Shown here: one piece after another, positions 1 to 5,668 of the stretch | Numbering within the stretch: the first letter of the stretch is position 1 | How the letters are laid out: the number at the start of each line of letters is the position of its first letter | NCBI GenBank assembly: GCA_017881705.1 | Contig: JADGQP010000094.1 | Location: 1-9,181 of the forward strand | Reading direction: 5' to 3' | DNA from: Christensenellaceae bacterium | GTDB lineage: Bacteria; Bacillota; Clostridia; Christensenellales; Aristaeellaceae | Length of the DNA stretch: 9,181 nucleotides | Made by a program: the position numbers and the translations under genes | The notes under the pieces: model-generated | Seen by the model: only the letters and a program-made list of their open reading frames with translations | Database searches by the model: none | What the model was told of the DNA's origin: nothing

Positions 1-23
1 ACGTCCGTTTCCGACATGTTCAT
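1..23 (-). CDS. 5' end of an unidentified gene downstream of coaD (partial)
   Basis: Only the first codons lie in the window: read on the minus strand they give Met-Asn-Met-Ser-Glu-Thr-Asp. A purine-rich ribosome binding site (AAGGGGGAG) ends two bases before the first ATG (23-21). The second ATG (17-15) has a more usual spacing of about 8 nt and may be the true start. The gene begins 22 nt after the coaD stop, so it is probably the next cistron of the same operon. Seven residues are too few to identify a product. Confidence 0.5.
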
Positions 24-45
24 CGCTCCCCCTTCGTTGGCCGCA

Positions 46-531
46 TCAGTGGTAGGCCTGATAAACGTCCTGGATAATACATTGCGGTACCAGCGTAGCA
101 ATATCGCCGCCGAACGCCGCAACCTGGCGCACGGCGCTGGAACTGATGTAGGCGTAATCCGGCGAAGTCATTAAAAAGAGCGTTTCAATTTCCGGCGCGA
201 TTTGCCTGTTCACCTGCGCCATCTGGAATTCGTTTTCAAAATCGGTCACCGCTCGAAGCCCCCGCAGCACAATCTCCGCTTGGATACTGCGCATATAATG
301 AACCAACAGACCGTCAAAACTGTCTATCTTCACATTAGGCAAATGCGAACACGCCTTTTGAAGCATTTCCATCCGTTTTTCCACGGTGAACAGGTTGTGT
401 TTGTCCGGATTATTCAGCACCGCTACCACCAATTCCGGAAACAGTTTGGAAGCGCGCTCGATCAGATCTATATGCCCGAGCGTAACGGGGTCGAAACTGC
501 CCGGATAAACGCATACGCCTTTATTCCGCAT
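46..531 (-). CDS. coaD: Phosphopantetheine adenylyltransferase CoaD
   Basis: CoaD is the cytosolic penultimate enzyme of coenzyme A synthesis: 4'-phosphopantetheine + ATP gives dephospho-CoA + PPi. The protein of 161 residues has the family's usual length. Visible nucleotidyltransferase signatures are YPGSFDP at 9-15, the (H/T)xGH motif as TLGH at 17-20, RGLRAVTDFENE at 90-101, and the ISSSAVR nucleotide-binding motif at 129-135. The reading frame stays open upstream to an ATG at 582, but the start at 531 is chosen because the GSFDP strand then begins close to the N terminus and GAGGAG sits about 8 nt before it. The start overlaps the end of rsmD by 11 nt, so its ribosome binding site lies inside rsmD and the two are probably translationally coupled. 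The rsmD-coaD pair is common in Firmicutes. Confidence 0.96.
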   Translation of the reverse strand: MRNKGVCVYPGSFDPVTLGHIDLIERASKLFPELVVAVLNNPDKHNLFTVEKRMEMLQKACSHLPNVKIDSFDGLLVHYMRSIQAEIVLRGLRAVTDFENEFQMAQVNRQIAPEIETLFLMTSPDYAYISSSAVRQVAAFGGDIATLVPQCIIQDVYQAYH

Positions 532-1093
532 GGCTTTTCTCCTCTCCATGAAAAACGAAAAAATAGATTTCTGTGTCGCCATACCGCCTTACATCGGTTT
601 TTTCAAATCGAGCGTCCAGCATAGGTTCGTTTCCTCGGGCGCGTTCGGCTACGACTAACGCGTCTTTTTCCAACAAAGAAAGTTCTGCCAACCGCATAAA
701 TATGGTTTCGATGCCTTCCAGGCGGTATGGCGGATCCAGAAATACCAGGGAAAAGCGTTGTTTCTCGGCGGCCAGGCAAGCAAGCGTCGTCTGCCATTCG
801 CTTTTGTAAACCTTCGCCCTGTCCTGCGCTTTCAGCGTTTCTACGTTGCGCAGGATGCTGGCGTACGCCTGCGCGCCGCTATCCGCAAGCACGGCGTATT
901 GAGCGCCGCGGCTTAACGCTTCCAGCGCCAGTGCGCCGCTGCCGGCAAAAAGATCCAGCACTTTCGCGTCCGGCACATTTCTAAGCAGAATGTTAAAAAG
1001 CGATTCCCGCACATAATCCTGCGTCGGTCGCGTATCCGTACCCTTGGGCGCTACAAGCGTACGGCCTCGGCCGCTTCCGGCAATGATGCGCAT
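521..1093 (-). CDS. rsmD: 16S rRNA (guanine-966-N2)-methyltransferase RsmD
   Basis: RsmD transfers a methyl group from S-adenosylmethionine to N2 of G966 of 16S rRNA (E. coli numbering) in the assembled small-subunit head. The 190-residue protein has the usual length. The N terminus MRIIAGSGRGRTL and the following TRPTQDYVRESLFNIL (22-37) are typical of the family. The SAM-binding motif I is DLFAGSGALALEAL at 47-60, and the catalytic motif IV is LDPPY at 119-123. The ATG at 1093 is preceded by a GGGGGT stretch about 5-6 nt away, a modest ribosome binding site. The gene follows the membrane protein gene by 38 nt and overlaps coaD by 11 nt, so it is the middle of an operon. The family assignment is secure; the exact methylated position is taken from homologues. 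Confidence 0.95.
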   Translation of the reverse strand: MRIIAGSGRGRTLVAPKGTDTRPTQDYVRESLFNILLRNVPDAKVLDLFAGSGALALEALSRGAQYAVLADSGAQAYASILRNVETLKAQDRAKVYKSEWQTTLACLAAEKQRFSLVFLDPPYRLEGIETIFMRLAELSLLEKDALVVAERARGNEPMLDARFEKTDVRRYGDTEIYFFVFHGEEKSHAE

Positions 1094-1131
1094 GCCGCAC
1101 CCCCATACGATACTTTATTTAACGAAAGGGT

Positions 1132-1926
1132 TCACACCAGCTGCCGCGGCGAGTTTTTCTTGTCCCGTTCGCGGCGTTCCCGTTTGGCGCGGCGTTTCTT
1201 CTTCTGCTCTCCGATTGCGATGCCGGTGTTGATTTTATCCCGTGCATTCTTGCCCTGCGCGTAGCCAAACCCATACCCCAGCGGAGCCACCAGCACCCAA
1301 AGGGGTGAAAGCCTTTCCGCCCAAAGCGTGGCCACATCGCCCAGTTTAGACGCGACATTGATGAAAGGCAGCGTGACGCTGCGTACGATAATGCGCAGCG
1401 TGGAAAGCGCGCTCAACCCGTCGTGGCTCTGGTAATATGCCAGCGCGTCCCCGATGCCGCTTTGCCGAGTGTAGTGCGTAAGCCAACTGGGCAGTACGCC
1501 CAGCGTGTAGGTGTTAATCGTCGTGAGGCACGCGAACACAAGCGTTAATACCAGATAGGGCGACACGCCTATCAGCAAGGAGAAAAAGCCTTTGGCGGGA
1601 TGGTAACTGTGCGCCAGTTCCTCGGGCGATATCGGTTTGCCTTCCTGTTTGCGAGTATACATAATTTCGCCGTAAGCCGCGTCGTTCTGGCCTAACGTAA
1701 TCCCGTTGTTATAAAGGTAAGCCGTGGTGGTTACAACGAGCACAAGGCTTGTGATCACGCGCAGTATCAGCGCATCGAACGATAACAGGAGGCTAAAGAT
1801 CAGGTAGATTACCGATACAAATAGAATGCTCAGCATCAGTTTGAAGCCTTGTTTTACAGCGTCCCGGCCGTGCCAGGATCCGATGAGTATCGGTTTGTCT
1901 ACCTTGGGAATCGGTTTTTTCTGCAT
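1132..1926 (-). CDS. Unrecognised polytopic membrane protein with basic C-terminal tail
   Basis: I do not recognise this 264-residue protein. It has hydrophobic segments at about 29-49, 52-72 and 113-136, probably a fourth at about 206-223, and a weaker amphipathic stretch at about 175-193, so four or five membrane passes are likely. A soluble loop at about 73-112 contains a Tyr-rich GEIMYTRKQEGKP stretch and precedes an HPAKGFFSLLIG entry into the third segment. The last 25 residues are strongly basic (KKKRRAKRERRERDKK), probably facing the cytoplasm by the positive-inside rule, and could contact RNA or phospholipid. No signal peptide or catalytic motif is evident. A clear binding site (GGGAGAGGA) lies 10 nt before the ATG. 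It is the first gene of a transcription unit that continues into rsmD and coaD, and it has its own promoter behind alr. No function is assigned. Confidence 0.85.
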   Translation of the reverse strand: MQKKPIPKVDKPILIGSWHGRDAVKQGFKLMLSILFVSVIYLIFSLLLSFDALILRVITSLVLVVTTTAYLYNNGITLGQNDAAYGEIMYTRKQEGKPISPEELAHSYHPAKGFFSLLIGVSPYLVLTLVFACLTTINTYTLGVLPSWLTHYTRQSGIGDALAYYQSHDGLSALSTLRIIVRSVTLPFINVASKLGDVATLWAERLSPLWVLVAPLGYGFGYAQGKNARDKINTGIAIGEQKKKRRAKRERRERDKKNSPRQLV

Positions 1927-1955
1927 ATGCGCAAATCCTCTCCCGGGTTTCGGGT

Positions 1956-1984
1956 ATGGTAAGCGTTTAGTTTTGCTTATCCAT
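1956..1984 (-). other. Stem-loop at the 5' end of the 1132-1926 / rsmD / coaD transcript
   Basis: The arms 1956-1964 and 1975-1984 pair over nine base pairs with one bulged base (1980) and a 10-nt A-rich loop on the transcribed strand. The hairpin starts within a few nucleotides of the start point predicted from the promoter at 1993-2021. There is no U run after it, so it is not a terminator. A role in protecting the 5' end of the mRNA is inferred. Confidence 0.4.
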
Positions 1985-1992
1985 TGCTTTAT

Positions 1993-2021
1993 ATTGTACC
2001 AAAAAATAAACCATCACGCAA
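1993..2021 (-). promoter_or_regulatory. Sigma-A-type promoter for the membrane protein-rsmD-coaD operon
   Basis: On the minus strand the -35 is TTGCGT (2021-2016), the spacer is exactly 17 nt, and the -10 is TACAAT (1998-1993) preceded by TGG, which gives an extended -10. The start point would be near 1986, leaving a leader of about 60 nt. The -35 lies within a small inverted repeat (ACGCAA/TTGCGT, 2016-2029) that overlaps the stop codon of alr. After this repeat the transcribed strand reads GATGG then TTTATTTTTT, so the same bases may also act as a weak terminator for alr. Confidence 0.65.
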
Positions 2022-2028
2022 TCTTGCG

Positions 2029-3147
2029 TTATTGTACGGGCAGGTATGTACGCGGCACGCGCGCCGTGATGGCCAGCAGGATCTCGTAGCTGATGGTTTC
2101 TGCCCAGCCTGCCAGTTCGTCCGCGCCGATTTGGTCGTTTCCCTGCGTGCCGATCAGCACCGCGCGGGAACCCACTTTTGCCTGCGGAATATCCGTAACG
2201 TCGACGATCGTCTGGTCCATACAGATGCGGCCGATAATATTGGCGCGTTTTCCCTCCACCAGCATTTGCCCACGGTTGCTCATCAGCCGGTGGTAACCGT
2301 CGCCGTAGCCTACGGCCACGGTAGCGACACGCATGGGTTTATCCGCAGTGAAAGTACAGCCGTAGCTTACGCTATCCCCTACGGCGATCTCTTTAACGTA
2401 CACGATCTCTGTTTCCCAGCGCAGCGCGTGGTGAAAATCCAGATTGGTCTTCACCGGCGGGTAACCGTACAGGGAAATGCCCTGACGTATCATGGAAAAA
2501 TGGGCCTGGGGCGATACAAGGCTCATCGCGCTGTTGGAAACGTGCGCGGGAATGCCGGGATCGAAGCAGGCGCGCAGCGCCTCAAAAGACGCAAGCTGCT
2601 TTTGGGTATAATCGTTGATTTCGCCGTTATCATCCACGTTGTCGGCATCGGCAAAATGGGTGTAGATGCCTGTGACTTTCACGCGCTTTGCCTGCTGTAA
2701 CGCCAGCGCCAGCGCTTCCGCTTCGCCTTGCGTGCGCAGGCCGATGCGCCCCATGCCCGTATCCAGCTTGATATGCACGTACGCCGGCAAGCCTAATTCT
2801 TCCGCGGTTTCGTTGAGCGCTTTAACCGTATCCGGCTCGAACACCGTCTGCGTAAGGCCCAATTTTATGGCAGTTTCCGCAGCCGCGTCGGTAGCCGCGC
2901 CCAACACGAGAATGTTTGCTTTGATGCCGTTTTCGCGCAGCTGCGCGCCTTCTTCGGGAATGGCTACCGCTAGGTCGCGGCAACCGGCTGCTTCCACCGT
3001 GCGCGCCACTTCCAGCATCCCGTGGCCGTAAGCGTTGGCTTTTACAACAGCCATAACGCGCACGTCTTGCGGAACCTGCGAAACCATCAGCCGATAATTA
3101 TCGCGTATTGCGTTCAAGTCGATAATCGCCTGGTTTTGCCTGATCAT
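2029..3147 (-). CDS. alr: Alanine racemase (PLP-dependent)
   Basis: This enzyme interconverts L- and D-alanine with pyridoxal phosphate and supplies D-Ala for peptidoglycan. The protein has 372 residues, normal for the family. The N-terminal TIM barrel carries the PLP lysine in VVKANAYGHG (Lys36). KLDTGMGRIG (127-136) contains the lysine that is often carbamylated (Lys127) and an active-site arginine (Arg134). IRQGISLYG holds the pyridine-binding Arg221. The C-terminal beta domain carries the catalytic tyrosine in SVSYGCTF (Tyr262), plus GRICMDQ and ISYEILLAI (Tyr354). The frame is open upstream to a TTG at 3198, but the ATG at 3147 is preferred: AAAGGA lies about 10 nt before it and the usual family N terminus starts there. 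The gene lies alone between the ior-operon terminator and the promoter at 1993-2021. Its own promoter is unclear. It may instead be a broad-specificity amino acid racemase, which sequence alone cannot exclude. Confidence 0.95.
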   Translation of the reverse strand: MIRQNQAIIDLNAIRDNYRLMVSQVPQDVRVMAVVKANAYGHGMLEVARTVEAAGCRDLAVAIPEEGAQLRENGIKANILVLGAATDAAAETAIKLGLTQTVFEPDTVKALNETAEELGLPAYVHIKLDTGMGRIGLRTQGEAEALALALQQAKRVKVTGIYTHFADADNVDDNGEINDYTQKQLASFEALRACFDPGIPAHVSNSAMSLVSPQAHFSMIRQGISLYGYPPVKTNLDFHHALRWETEIVYVKEIAVGDSVSYGCTFTADKPMRVATVAVGYGDGYHRLMSNRGQMLVEGKRANIIGRICMDQTIVDVTDIPQAKVGSRAVLIGTQGNDQIGADELAGWAETISYEILLAITARVPRTYLPVQ

Positions 3148-3190
3148 CCAATTGCCATCCTTTCGGCGCGTTAACCAAACCGCCACTTGA

Positions 3191-3222
3191 AAACGCAAAA
3201 GCCGGCGGGCGCAAAGCCCACC
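3191..3222 (-). terminator. Rho-independent terminator of the ior-paaK-ACT operon
   Basis: On the minus strand GGTGGGC (3222-3216) and GCCCGCC (3210-3204) form a 7-bp stem with one T-G wobble and a 5-nt loop. It is followed after three bases by TTTT and soon by a second TTTT. It lies about 37 nt after the stop codon of the ACT gene and before alr, as expected for the operon's end. The U tract is interrupted by GCG, so some readthrough into alr is possible. Confidence 0.65.
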
Positions 3223-3258
3223 ATGCCTTTGTTTTCCGCACAGACTCGTTTGGCGTGG

Positions 3259-3690
3259 TTAAAGCGCGCGAACATCATCCTGTGAAAGCATCTTCACGCC
3301 GGCTTCTTCCAGCGCTTTCACCGCTTCTTCCGGCTTGTCCACGCGGATAATAATCAGCGCATTTTTACCAGAGTTACGTACAAAGCTATACAGGTATTCC
3401 AGCGCAATGTTCTTTTGGGCAAGTTTCGCCAAAATCTCGGCCAGCCCGCCGGGCCTGTCCGGTACGCATACAGCCAGCACGTCCGTGAGTTTTACGGTGT
3501 AACCTTTTTGGGTAAGCGCTTTGCAGGCCTTGTCGTAATCCGCCACAATACCGCGCAGAATGCCAAAGTTAGTAGTATCCGCGATGGACAGGGATACCAG
3601 GTCGATATCGCTTTCCGCCAGCGCCTTGGTAAAATCAGCCAGCCGTCCGGCGGTGTTTTCGATGAATACGGATATCTGTTTTACATACAT
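3259..3690 (-). CDS. Tandem ACT-domain protein (predicted amino-acid sensor)
   Basis: The 143-residue protein consists of two ACT domains, about 2-67 and 70-135, with no catalytic domain. The first begins KQISVFIENTAGRLADF, with a conserved N/P-x-x-G-R-L type ligand loop. The second has the cognate loop DRPGGLAEI at 78-86. ACT pairs bind small ligands, most often amino acids, at the dimer interface. Stand-alone tandem ACT proteins are often encoded beside phenylacetate-CoA ligase and indolepyruvate oxidoreductase genes, which is the arrangement here, so an aromatic amino acid or aryl acid is the likely ligand (inference). The start has a good site, GGAGGTG, 8 nt before the ATG. A 70-nt gap containing a perfect palindrome separates it from paaK. 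It is the last gene of the operon. Confidence 0.9.
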   Translation of the reverse strand: MYVKQISVFIENTAGRLADFTKALAESDIDLVSLSIADTTNFGILRGIVADYDKACKALTQKGYTVKLTDVLAVCVPDRPGGLAEILAKLAQKNIALEYLYSFVRNSGKNALIIIRVDKPEEAVKALEEAGVKMLSQDDVRAL

Positions 3691-3739
3691 GCCGTTTACA
3701 CCTCCAAGCGTTCGTTACCGATTGTTCATCTGAGCCTTA

Positions 3740-3753
3740 GCCCGTTAACGGGC
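3740..3753. repeat. Perfect 14-bp palindrome between paaK and the ACT gene
   Basis: GCCCGTTAACGGGC reads the same on both strands. As RNA it can form five G/C-rich pairs closed by UUAA. No U run follows on the transcribed strand, so it does not look like a terminator. It lies 7 nt after the paaK stop codon and about 50 nt before the ACT gene start. It may be an mRNA processing or stability element, or a protein-binding site; neither is proven. Confidence 0.55.
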
Positions 3754-3760
3754 CTGTAAA

Positions 3761-5059
3761 TTACAGCGTGCGCTTGTCGATTACACGCTTGGCTTTTCCC
3801 TCGCTGCGCGGGATGGAGCCGGGTTGGCAAAGTTTTACGCTCGCGTGTACCAGCGCGTGTGCGGCGATCGAGTTTACAATGCGCTGTTCCAACGCTTCCA
3901 CGTCCCTTACGGTATCGCTCATAAACTCCGGCGAGAGTTCCACCTGAACCTCCATGGTGTCCAGCGTGCCCTGACGCTCCACCACGATCATGTACTGCGG
4001 CACGATGCCCTCCACCTGCAACAGCGCGTGCTCTATCTGCGAGGGGAACACGTTGACCCCACGGATAATGAGCATATCGTCGGTACGGCCCATTACGCGT
4101 CCCATGCGTATATGAGTGCGCCCGCACTCGCAAGGCTCGTCTGAGAGCGTGCAAAGGTCGTGCGTGCGGTAACGTAAAAGCGGCATGCCGTGTTTGGTAA
4201 GGGTTGTGAACGTAAGGTCGCCGCGTTCGCCGAAGGGCAGGCTTTTCCCGTTTTTATCGATGACTTCCGGAAGGAAGTGATCTTCCCAGATGTGCATGCC
4301 CTGCTTACACATGCACTCCACCGCCACGCCCGGGCCCATAACCTCGCTGAGCCCATAGATGTTGATAGCGTCTATGTCCAACATTTCTTCAATTTTAACG
4401 CGCATGGCTTCCGTCCACGGTTCGGCACCGAAGATGCCGCTTTTCAGTTTGGTTTTCTTAATGCCCTCAGCCTGTAGGGCTTCGGCGAGGTTAAGCGCGT
4501 AGGACGGGGTGCAACAGATCGCCGTGGTGCCAAAATCCTGCAAAATCATCAACTGGCGGGTTGTGTTGCCGCCGCTGATGGGGATTACGGACGCGCCCAC
4601 GCGTTCCGCACCATAATGCGCACCCAGACCGCCCGTGAACAGCCCGTACCCATAGGCGACCTGAACGATGTCGTTTTTACCGATGTCGGCACAGTACATG
4701 CCGCGCGCCATCATTTCCGACCAACGGTCAATATCCCCGCTGGTATAGCCTACCACGGTAGGCTTGCCGGTGGTGCCGCTGGAGGCGTGGATGCGGATAA
4801 TCTCGCTTTGCGGCACCGCGAACATACCAAACGGGTAATGGTCGCGAAGATCCTGTTTATCGGTGAACGGTAAAAGCTCGATATCACACACGCCGTGGAT
4901 ATCGTTGAGCGTCAGCCCCATCTTTTGCATTTTATTCCGGTAGAACGGCACGCTTTCGTACACCCTGCGAACGACATCCTTCAAGCGTTCGTCCTGAAGG
5001 GCGCGCAGCTGCTCCCTGGGCATACATTCCATGGTAGGGTTCCAAATTTTATGCTCCAT
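3761..5059 (-). CDS. paaK: Phenylacetate-CoA ligase family protein
   Basis: PaaK-type enzymes are cytosolic adenylate-forming ligases: an aryl acid + ATP + CoA gives aryl-CoA + AMP + PPi. The protein has 432 residues, typical for PaaK. The ATP-binding loop is SSGTTGKPT at 93-101. YGLSEVMGPG at 235-244 is the A5-like motif. RYRTHD (296-301) and GRTDDMLIIRGVNVFPSQIE (324-343) are the hinge region at the start of the C-terminal subdomain. SIPRSEGKAKRV at 415-426 carries the probable catalytic lysine, Lys422. The ATG at 5059 has AGGAGG 7 nt upstream, overlapping the iorB stop region; only 12 nt separate the genes. Coupling to iorAB points to arylacetates such as phenylacetate, hydroxyphenylacetate or indoleacetate as substrates, but sequence does not fix which. 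There is no aerobic phenylacetate-degradation gene nearby. Confidence 0.93.
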   Translation of the reverse strand: MEHKIWNPTMECMPREQLRALQDERLKDVVRRVYESVPFYRNKMQKMGLTLNDIHGVCDIELLPFTDKQDLRDHYPFGMFAVPQSEIIRIHASSGTTGKPTVVGYTSGDIDRWSEMMARGMYCADIGKNDIVQVAYGYGLFTGGLGAHYGAERVGASVIPISGGNTTRQLMILQDFGTTAICCTPSYALNLAEALQAEGIKKTKLKSGIFGAEPWTEAMRVKIEEMLDIDAINIYGLSEVMGPGVAVECMCKQGMHIWEDHFLPEVIDKNGKSLPFGERGDLTFTTLTKHGMPLLRYRTHDLCTLSDEPCECGRTHIRMGRVMGRTDDMLIIRGVNVFPSQIEHALLQVEGIVPQYMIVVERQGTLDTMEVQVELSPEFMSDTVRDVEALEQRIVNSIAAHALVHASVKLCQPGSIPRSEGKAKRVIDKRTL

Positions 5060-5071
5060 GGGGTTCCCTCC

Positions 5072-5668
5072 TCAAGATTCGGCTGCGGACAAGCTAGCGC
5101 GTCCGTTTTCAAAAGCCCGAATATTCACTTCCAGCGTTCTGCGCGGTACGCAAACGGCTATGGCGTGTTTCCATTCCTCGTCGGTAAACGACAGGTGGCG
5201 GCTCAACAGGCCCAGCAGAACCAGGTTCACCGCTTTTGCGCTTCCGGCTTCCACCGCCAGGGAAAGCGCATCCACCGCTTCCACCTTGCGGCCTGCGAGC
5301 GCCGGATTTTGAAGGGGATTGTTCGGATAGCTCGCCACGCCGGTGATGACCGGCATGGGAGAAATGCGCTGCGAGTTGGCGATCAACACCCCGCCCTGCT
5401 TCAGGTACGCCGCCGCGCGAGCGGCTTCCAACGCCTCGAAGCTCACCAAATAATCGGCATTGCCCATCGCAACCAGCGGCGAGTGCACACGCTCGCCCAC
5501 GCGTACATGGGTAATCACGCTTCCTCCGCGCTGGCTCATGCCATGCACTTCGCTTACCTTAACGCCGAGTTTCGCGTTCATTGCCAGCTGACCCAATATT
5601 TTGCTGGCCAGCAGCGTTCCCTGTCCGCCAACCCCTACGATGACCAGATCAAAAACAGGCTTGCTCAT
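5072..5668 (-). CDS. iorB: Indolepyruvate ferredoxin oxidoreductase, beta subunit
   Basis: IorB is the gamma-type (CoA/2-oxoacid oxidoreductase gamma domain) partner of IorA in the oxygen-sensitive enzyme that converts aryl pyruvates + CoA to arylacetyl-CoA + CO2 with ferredoxin as electron acceptor. The 198-residue length is usual. DLVIVGVGGQGTLLASKIL (7-25) is the glycine-rich family motif and SEVHGMSQRGGSV (39-51) is the second signature. The ATG at 5668 shares its A with the stop codon of iorA (TAATG), and GGGAAGGGG lies upstream, so translation is coupled to give the 1:1 subunits. The frame is open upstream to 5812 but that part overlaps the IorA ferredoxin domain and has no family resemblance, so it is excluded. 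Confidence 0.95.
   Translation of the reverse strand: MSKPVFDLVIVGVGGQGTLLASKILGQLAMNAKLGVKVSEVHGMSQRGGSVITHVRVGERVHSPLVAMGNADYLVSFEALEAARAAAYLKQGGVLIANSQRISPMPVITGVASYPNNPLQNPALAGRKVEAVDALSLAVEAGSAKAVNLVLLGLLSRHLSFTDEEWKHAIAVCVPRRTLEVNIRAFENGRASLSAAES

Noticed and set aside
532..582. N-terminal extension of coaD to an ATG at 582
   Set aside because: It overlaps the conserved end of rsmD, adds 17 residues not seen in CoaD, and the ATG at 531 has a better-placed binding site.
3148..3198. TTG start extending alr by 17 residues
   Set aside because: It lies within the terminator tail, has no ribosome binding site and does not resemble the family; the ATG at 3147 does.
3148..3200. Promoter for alr using TTGCGT at 3198-3193
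   Set aside because: At 17-18 nt spacing the -10 would be GTTAAC or TTAACG, too far from consensus to call.
3726..4154. Minus-strand alternative frame inside the paaK 3' region
   Set aside because: The overlapping frame encodes recognisable PaaK C-terminal motifs; this one is Arg/His/Gly-rich noise.
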